Below, one piece after another: positions 37,676-46,718 of a stretch of DNA of 64,000 nucleotides. A model generated the notes under the pieces. That model was not told where the DNA came from. It worked only from the letters and a program-made list of their open reading frames with translations, and searched no databases. Each line of letters starts with the position of its first letter. Within the stretch, counting starts at the first letter, position 1. The DNA is from Alphaproteobacteria bacterium (lineage in GTDB: Bacteria > Pseudomonadota > Alphaproteobacteria > Micropepsales > Micropepsaceae). The stretch is taken from contig CANIHD010000008.1 of the NCBI GenBank assembly GCA_947467345.1, positions 1-64,000 of the forward strand, written 5' to 3'. A program made the position numbers and the translations under genes.

Positions 37676-38077
37676 ATGAACATCAAAACCATGACGTTGG
37701 CTGGAATTGTGGTTGGCATGTTCGCGGCGCCGGCTTACGCGCACCACTCGTTCGCCATGTTCGACCACGCCAAAACCAGCAAGCTCACTGGCACGATCAA
37801 AGAATTTGAATGGATTAATCCGCATTCGTGGATTCACATGGTCATTGCTGACGCTGCTGGAAAGCAGATCACATGGTCTTTCGAGGCTGGTTCTACCGGC
37901 CAGCTGACGACGGCTGGCTGGAAACGCGAAGACATCAAACCGGGCGACAAGATCGAAATCGGCTTTCATCCGCTGAAAGACGGCTCGTTCGGCGGACAGG
38001 TGCTAACGGTGGTAACGGCCGGCGGCAAGACGCTGTGCCAAGGCAATGAGTGCCCCGGTCGCGAGGGCCGCGAGTAG
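37676..38077 (+). CDS. DUF6152-like secreted protein
   Basis: AYAHHSFAMFDHAKTSKLTGTIKEFEWINPHSWIHMVI. Confidence 0.8.
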   Translation: MNIKTMTLAGIVVGMFAAPAYAHHSFAMFDHAKTSKLTGTIKEFEWINPHSWIHMVIADAAGKQITWSFEAGSTGQLTTAGWKREDIKPGDKIEIGFHPLKDGSFGGQVLTVVTAGGKTLCQGNECPGREGRE

Positions 38078-38101
38078 TCCAACACGTTTTCGAGAGTCGT
38101 G

Positions 38102-38124
38102 AAGGGCGGGCAGGTCCCGCCCTT
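38102..38124 (+). terminator. Hairpin terminator-like AAGGGCGGG-caggt-CCCGCCCTT
   Basis: Perfect 9-bp stem with 5-nt loop, 25 bp after the stop at 38077; weak T-tract. Confidence 0.6.
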
Positions 38125-38203
38125 TCGATTTTCTCGTGGCGCCTTGTGTATCGGTGCGTCCGCGAAATATAGTTAGGTAACGATAAATAACGGGGAGGAT
38201 TTT

Positions 38204-39016
38204 ATGGCTTCGTCTTTTGCGCTTTCGGCGCTTGTCGCGGGTGTGGTGCTCGCCGGTGTTTCAGTGGCACAGGCGGTCGAAGCCCCTGCGGAAGGTGGAC
38301 GTGGCGGCGGACGCGGCGCGCAGCAAAATCTTCCCGTAGGAACGCCCGGTGGTCCGATCTACACGCCGCCCGCGAACCAGAATATTTCCGGTGTGTGGTG
38401 GATTCAAAAATACAGCCCTAAGATTGAAATCGTCGGTGGCGGTAATTTGCCGTTCACGCCGGCCGGCCAGCAGAAATATCAGGCCAATATGGATGGCCTT
38501 AAGGCTGGCACGATCAAAGACGAAGCCCGCCGCGTGTGCGTGCCTGATGGGGTGCCGAGAATTCTCGGTAATCCGTATCCCTTCCAAGTGATTCAAACGC
38601 CGGGACAAGTCACCATCGTTTATGAACTGAACCACGTGATCCGCCCGCTGCTTCTCGACAAGCCGCTGCCGCCCGCAGAAGATTTGGAAATCTTCCCCTA
38701 TTACTCCGGCCATTCGATGGCGAGCTGGCAGGGCGATACGCTTGTCATCACCAGTGCCGGCTTCAACGAAAAGACATTCGTTGACGCAACGGGCGCTCCG
38801 CACTCGGATCAGATGCGTGTGGTCGAGCGCGTGAAGAAGATCAACGATAAGACACTTGAAGTGGTCGCGGAAATCACCGATCCGGTGATGTACACGCGCC
38901 CTTGGCAGGCCCGCTTCGTTTATGACCTGCATCCGGAAGTCAGGCTTGAAGATTATAATTGCGGCGATCCGCATCGGGACATCTATCACATCCCGGGCGT
39001 GCGCCGGCCGCAGTAA
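38204..39016 (+). CDS. Secreted protein of unknown function (paralog family, member 2)
   Basis: Signal peptide; CVPDGVPRILGNPYPFQVIQTPGQVTIVYELNHVIRPLLLD...GHSMASWQGDTLVITSAGFN. Confidence 0.75.
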   Translation: MASSFALSALVAGVVLAGVSVAQAVEAPAEGGRGGGRGAQQNLPVGTPGGPIYTPPANQNISGVWWIQKYSPKIEIVGGGNLPFTPAGQQKYQANMDGLKAGTIKDEARRVCVPDGVPRILGNPYPFQVIQTPGQVTIVYELNHVIRPLLLDKPLPPAEDLEIFPYYSGHSMASWQGDTLVITSAGFNEKTFVDATGAPHSDQMRVVERVKKINDKTLEVVAEITDPVMYTRPWQARFVYDLHPEVRLEDYNCGDPHRDIYHIPGVRRPQ

Positions 39017-39040
39017 GACGACAGCCTAACCGGAGGAGCA

Positions 39041-39883
39041 ATGTTGGCGATGCGGTTCACGCGGCTTAAATTGACCGGCATAGCCGGCGGAATTGCTCTC
39101 GCGCTTGCGTCGGCGACGTCTTATGCCGCCCCGCAAGACGAACAATCCGCTGTTGTCGATTTCTCCGGCTATTGGCAGCGCAACGATCAACCGTTCATGC
39201 AGTTCTTGCCGCCGCCGAACGGGCAGGGCCCGTTGCGCGAACATCCGGTGCAGAAGCGCTCGGCCGGCGACAACAAGCCCTTCATCGGCGATTGGAAAGA
39301 TCCGCTTCTGCAACCAGGGGCGGCGCAAGTCATTAAAGACAAAGCCTATCGCCAGATCGTCGATAGGGAAGAGATTCTTCCGGCACATTCTTTGTGCTGG
39401 CCCGCCGGCGTCCCCGGCGCGCTGCGGTTGCGCGAACCGATGCAGTTCCTGCAAGAACTGAATCTGATCACCATCATCTATCAACGCGATCACACGACAC
39501 GCCGCATACTTCTCAATCAGCGCGAGCACACCAAGAATCTCAAGCCGAGCTGGTACGGCGAATCGATCGGCTATTACGACGGTGATACGCTGGTGGTCGA
39601 TACGATCGGCGTTGATGATCGCTCCACCGTCGATTGGTACGGCACGCCGCACACCACCGAGATCCATGTCATCGAACGCTATCGCATGGTCGACAACGGT
39701 CAGCGTTTGCAGGTGACGTTCACCGTTGACGATCCCAAGACCTTCACCAAACCCTGGACTGCAATCGTCAATTATCGCCGCATGGCGCAGCAATTCGACG
39801 AAATCGTTTGCGCCGAGAACAATAAAAACGCATCGACGGGACAGGATTATCCGGTTCCCACGGCCGCCAAGGCCGATTTCTAA
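39041..39883 (+). CDS. Secreted protein of unknown function (paralog family, member 3)
   Basis: CWPAGVPGALRLREPMQFLQELNLITIIYQRDHTTRRILLN...PSWYGESIGYYDGDTLVVDTIGVDD. Confidence 0.75.
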   Translation: MLAMRFTRLKLTGIAGGIALALASATSYAAPQDEQSAVVDFSGYWQRNDQPFMQFLPPPNGQGPLREHPVQKRSAGDNKPFIGDWKDPLLQPGAAQVIKDKAYRQIVDREEILPAHSLCWPAGVPGALRLREPMQFLQELNLITIIYQRDHTTRRILLNQREHTKNLKPSWYGESIGYYDGDTLVVDTIGVDDRSTVDWYGTPHTTEIHVIERYRMVDNGQRLQVTFTVDDPKTFTKPWTAIVNYRRMAQQFDEIVCAENNKNASTGQDYPVPTAAKADF

Positions 39884-39934
39884 TTCGTGCGGATCATGCT
39901 CTAAGCAGACTGTCCGCCATGCGACGATAGTCTG

Positions 39935-41416
39935 ATGCCGACTCCCGCAAATGCCGATCCGTCGGCAGCCCGAATAGATGCTCATCCGCGCGTGATTGCT
40001 CTCATTCTGGCGATCGTGATCTTCATGGAGCATGTGGATTCGTCGGCGCTGGGCACGGCACTGCCGGCGATGGCGCGCGATTTCGGCGTGGCGCCCTTGC
40101 GCCTCAGCGTGGTGCTGACGGCCTATCTTCTCAGCCTTGCCATCTTCATTCCGGTCAGCGGCATCATCGCCGACCGGTTGGGTTCGCGCACAGTCTTCCG
40201 CTTCGCAATTGTGCTGTTCACCACCGGCTCGATCATGTGCTCCCTCGCCACGGATTTGTGGGTGCTGGTTCTCGCGCGCATTATTCAGGGCATGGGCGGC
40301 GCCATGATGGTGCCGGTCGGACGTCTGGTGCTGATGCGTTCGGTAACGAAATCCGAATTCGTCGCCATGATGGGCTGGGTTCTGGTGCCCGCGATGATCG
40401 GGCCTGTTGTCGGTCCGTTGATCGGCGGCTTCCTCGTCGATTTCTACAATTGGCGTTGGATCTTTTACGTCAACGTTCCCCTCGGGCTACTGGGCATCGT
40501 TCTGTCCACGCTGTTCGTGCCGCAGATAAAATCCGAAACCAAACGCAAATTCGACATCCTGGGTTCGGTTCTGTCGGGGCTTTGCTTGGCTTCGCTTCTG
40601 TTCGTGCTCGACAGCGTGCGCGGCGCGAACGTGCCCTTTATTTTGGTCGCGCTCGCTTCGCTGCTCTGCATCGGCACCGGCTGGGCCTATTGGCGCCACG
40701 CCATGAAACATCCCTGGCCGGTGCTGGATCTGCGCCTGCTGGAAATTCGTTCCATGTATGTTGCGTGCACGGCCGGGCTGTTGTTTCGCATGTCGTTCGG
40801 CGCCTTTCCCTTTCTGTTGCCGCTGATGTTGCAACTTGGATTCGGCGTCAGCGCGCTTGAGAGCGGCGCCACGACATTCGTTGCGGCGCTCGGCTCGATG
40901 CTTGTGAAGGCCGCCGCCAAGCCGGTGCTGCAGCGTGTGGGCTATCGCAATCTGCTGATCTGGAACGGGCTCTTGGTCGTGGCCTATATAGTGACGACCG
41001 CGTTCATTCGTCCCGAATGGCCGATTGTTTTGATCTACGCGATTTTGCTTGTCGGCGGCTCCGCGCGGGCGTTGCAATTCACCGCCTTCGGCACGCTTTG
41101 CTATTCCGACATTCCGCCGGAAAAAAGCGCCGCGGCGATCGGACTGCACAGCACGATGCAACAATTCTCAGTGACGCTCGGTGTCGCGACCACGGCGATG
41201 GTGCTTGGCGTTATCACCGCCATTGCCGGCCATGATGCGCCCCAGCTTTCTGATTTCACCACCGCGTTCTTGGTTGTGGCCGCCATCTCGCTGCTCGCGG
41301 TGCCGCTAACGCTCAGCCTCGACGAGAATGCCGGAGCCGAATTTAGCGGACGTAAAATCGCGCCGCGGCAAACCGGCGATGACGAAGCGCAAGCCGAAGC
41401 GGAAGCCGCGCGTTAA
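39935..41416 (+). CDS. MFS transporter, DHA2 (EmrB/QacA-like) family
   Basis: About 14 TM segments; ALPAMARDFGVAPLRLSVVLTAYLLSLAIFIPVSGIIADRLGSRTVFRFAI. Confidence 0.9.
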   Translation: MPTPANADPSAARIDAHPRVIALILAIVIFMEHVDSSALGTALPAMARDFGVAPLRLSVVLTAYLLSLAIFIPVSGIIADRLGSRTVFRFAIVLFTTGSIMCSLATDLWVLVLARIIQGMGGAMMVPVGRLVLMRSVTKSEFVAMMGWVLVPAMIGPVVGPLIGGFLVDFYNWRWIFYVNVPLGLLGIVLSTLFVPQIKSETKRKFDILGSVLSGLCLASLLFVLDSVRGANVPFILVALASLLCIGTGWAYWRHAMKHPWPVLDLRLLEIRSMYVACTAGLLFRMSFGAFPFLLPLMLQLGFGVSALESGATTFVAALGSMLVKAAAKPVLQRVGYRNLLIWNGLLVVAYIVTTAFIRPEWPIVLIYAILLVGGSARALQFTAFGTLCYSDIPPEKSAAAIGLHSTMQQFSVTLGVATTAMVLGVITAIAGHDAPQLSDFTTAFLVVAAISLLAVPLTLSLDENAGAEFSGRKIAPRQTGDDEAQAEAEAAR

Positions 41417-41428
41417 AATTCAAATATT

Positions 41429-42235
41429 CTAGCCGACCAGAAGCGGACGCATCTTGACCGCTGTGTCCTTCAGAACCGGAAGGAAATGTTCCAGCATTTC
41501 TTTCTTGCTGGTGCGGCTGGCCTGCGTCGATACGTTGAGCGCCGCGATAACCCGACCTGGCGCGTTCTGCACCGGCACGCAAATGGAGCGCAGTTCCGGC
41601 TCCAATTCCTGGTCCACCAGAGAATAGCCTTGGCGCCGCACCTTTTCGAAGATCGCGCGCAATTCATTATTGTCCACCACGGTCGTGCGCGTGAATTTTT
41701 CGAGCCGTGCGACGCGGAAATAGGCCTGCAATTCATTGTTGGTCAAAACGGCGAGAAGCACGCGGCCCATCGATGTACAATGCGCTGGCAGATGTGAGCC
41801 GACATCGCGATGAAGCGATCCCATACGCTTGCGCGTGGAACGCGCGATATAAATGACTTCGTCGCCATGAAGGATCGACAGTGAGCAGGACTCGCCCAGA
41901 TTTTCGCTGACGCGTTCCAAGAAACTCTGCGCCACGCGAGGCAGCGGGCTCGACGACAAATAAGCCTGCGCCAGTGTCAGTACTTGAGGCGACAACGAGA
42001 AGAAGCGCCCGCTATTCTCGACATAGCCGAGCTTCGCCAATGTCAGAAGGCAGCGCCTGACAGTGGCGCGCGGCAGATGAACAATTTTGGCAACATCTGA
42101 AAGCGTTAACCGGTCGCGCTGTTCGCGGAAAGCGGTCATCACGGACAATCCGCGCGCCAAGGCCGTTACGTAGGACCTGTCAGCGCTGTTAGTTTTCGAA
42201 CTCTCCGACTCTGCTTCCACTTTTTCCACCAACAT
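41429..42235 (-). CDS. IclR family transcriptional regulator (PcaR-like subgroup)
   Basis: YVTALARGLSVMTAFREQRDRLTLSDVAKIVHLPRATVRRCLLTLAKLGYV. Confidence 0.9.
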   Translation of the reverse strand: MLVEKVEAESESSKTNSADRSYVTALARGLSVMTAFREQRDRLTLSDVAKIVHLPRATVRRCLLTLAKLGYVENSGRFFSLSPQVLTLAQAYLSSSPLPRVAQSFLERVSENLGESCSLSILHGDEVIYIARSTRKRMGSLHRDVGSHLPAHCTSMGRVLLAVLTNNELQAYFRVARLEKFTRTTVVDNNELRAIFEKVRRQGYSLVDQELEPELRSICVPVQNAPGRVIAALNVSTQASRTSKKEMLEHFLPVLKDTAVKMRPLLVG

Positions 42236-42377
42236 CTTGCGCTCCTCGCGAACCGGAATCCCAAATCCCGCTAAGCCGATGCTTGACTCTATTCAGTGTG
42301 TACCAGAATGTCGTCCGAATTCGCGTTAGAATGTGCGATATGCGAACAACTGTCAAATGTGATTGAAGGCTTTTGCG

Positions 42378-43661
42378 ATGTTGAGAAAAGAGCAGAACGA
42401 GTACGTCACCCGCACAGGCGCAGGCACGCCGATGGGGAAATTGTTTCGACGCTATTGGCTGCCGGCGATCATGGCCGAGGAATTGCCGGAGAATGATTGC
42501 CCGCCCGTTCGCGTAAAATTGCTTGGCGAGCCATTGCTCGCGTTCCGCGACAGCAAAGGCAATTACGGTCTGGTCGACGAGTTCTGCCCGCATCGCCGCG
42601 TATCATTGTGGTTCGGCCGCAACGAAGAATGCGGCATTCGCTGCGCCTATCACGGCTGGAAATTCGACGTTACCGGAAAGGTGATGGAAATTCCGTCCGA
42701 GCCCGATGACAGCCCGTTCTACAAGCGCGTCAAATTGAAGGCCTATCCGCTCATCAAAGTCGGCCGCGTGCTGTGGACCTATATGGGACCGCCCGAACAT
42801 CAGCCGGGTCCGCCGGAATTCGAGTTCGCCACCGTGCCGGACAATCAGAGCTTCGTTTCCAAGCGCTGGCAGGATTCGAACTATCTTCAGGCGATGGAAG
42901 GCGGCATCGATTCCAGCCATGTCGGTTGGTTGCACAAGGCGACCATCGAATCCGATCCGCTATTCACCAAGACCAAGGGCAACGATTACACTGTTGCCGA
43001 TCCTAAGCCGGTGTTCGAAGTCGTCGAACAACCGAGCGGTCTTTATATTGCTGCGCGTCGCAATGCCGAAGGTGGCAAATATTATTGGCGCATCACCACT
43101 TGGATCATGCCGTATTACACGCAGATTCCGCCGCGTGGCGGCCATCCCGTGCACGGGCATTTCTGGGTTCCGATCGACGACGAGAATTGCTGGACCTGGA
43201 GCTACGACTATCATCCGACGCGCCCCCTTTCGGAAAACGAAGTCGCGGCGATGGACAATGGCGAAGGCATTCACTGCAAGGTGGACAACACGTTCCACTC
43301 CTACGCCAATAAGGACAATGATTATCTGATGGACCGCGGGAGCCAGAAGAGCGGCAAGACCTATAGCGGCGTCGAAGGCTTTGCCATGCAGGACGCATCC
43401 TTGCAGGAAAGCATGGGGAAGATCGTTGATCGCTCGCTGGAAAATCTGGTGCCGACCGACATGGGCGTCGTGATGGCGCGCCGGCAGTTGATGGCCGCAG
43501 CCAAAGCGCTTACCGAGGAAGGCAAAGAACCGCCGGGCGTTCAGCCGCACACACATCGTGTGCGTTCAGCGTCGGTGGTTCTCGCGCCCGATCAGGCCTT
43601 CAAGGAAGCTGCCAAAGACGTGCTGGTCGTGCGCCCAGGCCTGGCGCACGCATCGGTCTAA
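42378..43661 (+). CDS. Rieske non-heme iron oxygenase (phthalate 4,5-dioxygenase-like oxygenase component)
   Basis: Rieske motif CPHRRVSLWFGRNEECGIRCAYHGW; mononuclear Fe site EGGIDSSHVGWLHK. Confidence 0.9.
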   Translation: MLRKEQNEYVTRTGAGTPMGKLFRRYWLPAIMAEELPENDCPPVRVKLLGEPLLAFRDSKGNYGLVDEFCPHRRVSLWFGRNEECGIRCAYHGWKFDVTGKVMEIPSEPDDSPFYKRVKLKAYPLIKVGRVLWTYMGPPEHQPGPPEFEFATVPDNQSFVSKRWQDSNYLQAMEGGIDSSHVGWLHKATIESDPLFTKTKGNDYTVADPKPVFEVVEQPSGLYIAARRNAEGGKYYWRITTWIMPYYTQIPPRGGHPVHGHFWVPIDDENCWTWSYDYHPTRPLSENEVAAMDNGEGIHCKVDNTFHSYANKDNDYLMDRGSQKSGKTYSGVEGFAMQDASLQESMGKIVDRSLENLVPTDMGVVMARRQLMAAAKALTEEGKEPPGVQPHTHRVRSASVVLAPDQAFKEAAKDVLVVRPGLAHASV

Positions 43662-43667
43662 GCCGTT

Positions 43668-44882
43668 TTACGGCCGGGCGCGTCCGCGCTCGGCCGCTTC
43701 TGCGCCGGCCAGGCTCTTCTGCAGCCAGTCGACAACCACTTGCGCCACCTGATCGCTGTTGCGCTCCATCATCATCATGTGGCCGTTGCCGTGGATGCCA
43801 ACATCCTGCAGGCGAATATGGGTCGGCTTCACGCCGGCCTGCACCATGTATTCGACCGTGCAGTGATTGTAGGAGGCGTAAAAAGACGCCTCCGATTGCA
43901 TGATCAGAATCGGGCGGTCGAGGCCAACCAGTTTCTTCGCGGGTTCTTTCTGGCGCCAGCAACGCACCAGATCCGGCGCATTGGGTTGTTCCTGCTGCAC
44001 GAATTGCAACGGCGATTGCGCCGTTGCCGCGGGCGCATATTCCACCGGAACATCTTGAATGCCGAAAGTTTTCGTGGCGGCAACTTCGGTGAACCAATTG
44101 GGCGCGCCGTGAAATTCAATGTCATGAACCGGCGGACCTGAGGGCTCGATCGCCACAATGGCTTTCACGAGGTCCGGACGCTTCTGCGCTGCTGTCCACG
44201 GATACACGCCCGATTGAGAATGCACCAACACGATAGACGGGCCGACCTTATCGAGAAGCTGCACCAGCGCATCGATATTCATCTGCACCTGGCGGCCGCG
44301 ATCTTCCATCGAGGGAATGTTGGACGCCCAATATTGATCGAAACTCGGATCGCCCGGCACCGGTTCGCCGACCCATTGCGTGTGCAATTTCGCCTGCGGC
44401 CAAAGTGGGAATTTTCCCTTATTGGCGAAGCGTTCACGCACGAATTGCAATGTTTGATAGGAGCGTTTGCCAAGCACCTCGTCGTGATAGGGCGCGCGTC
44501 CGCGTGCAACCTGATCGACGACATAGACCGCGTAACCACGGCGGAGGAAATATTGCGCCCAGCCTTCGCGACCGTCCGGTGTTTCCAGCCAGCCGGCGCC
44601 CGTCACGCTGCCGCCATGCACCATAATGATCGGATACGGATGGGTGCGGTTCTGCGGGATGTAATATTCGGCATACATCTGCCCGAACATGTGACCCGGC
44701 TCTTGCGTGTCATAGGCGCCGCCGACGAAGAAATTTCCCATCGTGGCGAGCGTCAGCGGCGGCTTCTCTTGCGCCTGCGTCGTGAGCGGCGTTGCAAAGA
44801 ACGCGAGCGCGGCTGCGAGTCCTGCGCCGGCCAGAAGCGCACCACGACGAAGATAGGTTTTTCCACGCATGTTCACGGGCAT
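43668..44882 (-). CDS. Secreted alpha/beta hydrolase
   Basis: PYPIIMVHGGSVTGAGWLETPDGREGWAQYFLRRGYAVYVVDQ; LVHSQSGVYPW; signal peptide. Confidence 0.82.
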   Translation of the reverse strand: MPVNMRGKTYLRRGALLAGAGLAAALAFFATPLTTQAQEKPPLTLATMGNFFVGGAYDTQEPGHMFGQMYAEYYIPQNRTHPYPIIMVHGGSVTGAGWLETPDGREGWAQYFLRRGYAVYVVDQVARGRAPYHDEVLGKRSYQTLQFVRERFANKGKFPLWPQAKLHTQWVGEPVPGDPSFDQYWASNIPSMEDRGRQVQMNIDALVQLLDKVGPSIVLVHSQSGVYPWTAAQKRPDLVKAIVAIEPSGPPVHDIEFHGAPNWFTEVAATKTFGIQDVPVEYAPAATAQSPLQFVQQEQPNAPDLVRCWRQKEPAKKLVGLDRPILIMQSEASFYASYNHCTVEYMVQAGVKPTHIRLQDVGIHGNGHMMMMERNSDQVAQVVVDWLQKSLAGAEAAERGRARP

Positions 44883-44889
44883 TTCTCCA

Positions 44890-45882
44890 TCACACTTTGT
44901 TCTTCAATACATCCGGATTGACGACATGCTGCGGGGCGCCGTCGAGATAGGCAAGGATATTGTCCGCAGCGTTACGGTAAAAATCGCCAATATTCTCAAT
45001 TGTCGAGAAGCCAAGGTGCGGTGAAAGCACCGTATTTGGTGCCGAACGCAACTTGTGGTTCGCCGGCAACGGTTCCTCGTCATAGACATCGAGCGCGGCT
45101 TTGATGTGTCCGTCCTGTAACGCGGCGAGCAGCGCGTCCTCATCGATCAAGGGGCCGCGCGACGTATTGACCAGCATCGCGCCTTTTTTCATGCGCGCGA
45201 TTTCGGGCGCGCCGATAATATGCCGCGTGCGCTCCGATAGAACCAGATGCAGGGTGACGATATCGGATTCGGAGAGGAGCTGATCCTTGCTGACATATTC
45301 CGCGCCCGCCGCTTTTGCTTTCTCTTCCGTCAGATTTTGACTCCATGCCACCACGCGCATGCCAAGTGCGCGGCCGAAGCAAGCCATTTCCACGCCGATG
45401 CGGCCAAGGCCGACAATGCCAAGCGTTCGCTCGAGCAGCACAATGCCGAGGCCGGCGCCTTCTTGGAACTTGCCTGCGCGCATACCGGCGTCGGCTTTAG
45501 CCAGATTGCGGGCGGCTGCGAGAATCAACGCCAGCGTCAATTCCGCTGCATAAGCTGCCGTCTTAGATCCGGCCTGCGACACGACAATGTTCTTGCCGGT
45601 GCAATAGGCGAAATCGACATGCGGGTTTTTGTGGCCGGTCAATGACAACATTTTAAGGCGCGGGAGGCGCGACAGAGTCGGCGCCAGCAACGACGAGCGC
45701 TCGCGCATCGGCAGAATAATATCGAAATCGCGCAGCTCTTTTTCCGCGTCCGCTTCGGCGCCAATGGGATAATTTCGTTGGAAGAATTTCACCTCGCCGC
45801 GCGCGCGCAACGCCGACCAATCGATGATGTTCTCCGCGATACCCAGCCAGTCGTCGATGACCGCGACGCGGATCCCGCCCAT
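44890..45882 (-). CDS. D-2-hydroxyacid dehydrogenase family protein
   Basis: Rossmann LGIVGLGRIGVEMACFGRALGMRVVAWS; LVNTSRGPLIDEDALLAALQDGHIKAALDVYDEEPLP. Confidence 0.9.
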   Translation of the reverse strand: MGGIRVAVIDDWLGIAENIIDWSALRARGEVKFFQRNYPIGAEADAEKELRDFDIILPMRERSSLLAPTLSRLPRLKMLSLTGHKNPHVDFAYCTGKNIVVSQAGSKTAAYAAELTLALILAAARNLAKADAGMRAGKFQEGAGLGIVLLERTLGIVGLGRIGVEMACFGRALGMRVVAWSQNLTEEKAKAAGAEYVSKDQLLSESDIVTLHLVLSERTRHIIGAPEIARMKKGAMLVNTSRGPLIDEDALLAALQDGHIKAALDVYDEEPLPANHKLRSAPNTVLSPHLGFSTIENIGDFYRNAADNILAYLDGAPQHVVNPDVLKNKV

Positions 45883-46046
45883 GTCGTTTGCCCCTTAAGT
45901 TCCCCCTGAAATAGCGGGCGCGGGGCCTGCCGTCTACGTGGCAATGGAACCGCCCTTGGAGCTATGTCCTTGAAAAGGCTTGGCAAGGCCCTTCACCAAG
46001 GGGAATAAGGAGTTGCCGTTTGCAAGTCTCGGCGCTACCAGAAGCT

Positions 46047-46715
46047 ATGAACACTCACGCTGGCACGATGCCGGGCGGGGCCACGCCGGCACTGGCGTCG
46101 ATCGCGCTGGAAGCCTTGCGGGATGCGGCGCTTCAACCGGCGCCGTTTCCGTATGTGATCGTGCCGCATTTCGTGCGGCCCGCGGCCAGCGATGCGATCA
46201 GCGCCGATTTTCCCAAGATCGATCACGCTGGAAGTTTTCCGCTGCAATCACTCACCTATGGCCCTGCCTTTCGCCGCTTCATGGCGGATCTGCAGAGCCC
46301 GGAAATGACGCAATTTGTCTCGGAGAAATTCGGCACCGACTTACGTCCTTATCCGACGATGGTCACCGTTCGCGGCCAGAGCAAAGCAGCAGACGGCAAG
46401 ATTCATACTGACAGCCGCACCAAGCTTTATACCGCGTTGATCTATATGAACGAGGCGTGGGAAAGCCCGGTGGGGCGCTTACGGCTTTTGTCGTCGCCAA
46501 CCGATCTCAACGCCATCATCGCAGAAGTGCCGCCAGCGCAAGGCACACTTCTTGTTTTTGAAAACGTGCCCACCGCTTGGCATGGTTTTGAATCGTTCGC
46601 TGGTCCGCGCCGTGTCATTCAACTGAATTGGGTCACCAGCGAAGATGTGGTGCGGCGCGAACAGCGCCGTCATCGCTTCAGCGCATTCGTCAAACGCCTT
46701 ATTGGTCGCCGGTAG
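46047..46715 (+). CDS. 2-oxoglutarate/Fe(II)-dependent oxygenase (prolyl 4-hydroxylase-like)
   Basis: HxD in KIHTDSRTK, distal His in TAWHGFESFAGPRRVIQLNW. The ORF may start at 46020. Confidence 0.75.
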   Translation: MNTHAGTMPGGATPALASIALEALRDAALQPAPFPYVIVPHFVRPAASDAISADFPKIDHAGSFPLQSLTYGPAFRRFMADLQSPEMTQFVSEKFGTDLRPYPTMVTVRGQSKAADGKIHTDSRTKLYTALIYMNEAWESPVGRLRLLSSPTDLNAIIAEVPPAQGTLLVFENVPTAWHGFESFAGPRRVIQLNWVTSEDVVRREQRRHRFSAFVKRLIGRR

Positions 46716-46718
46716 ACC

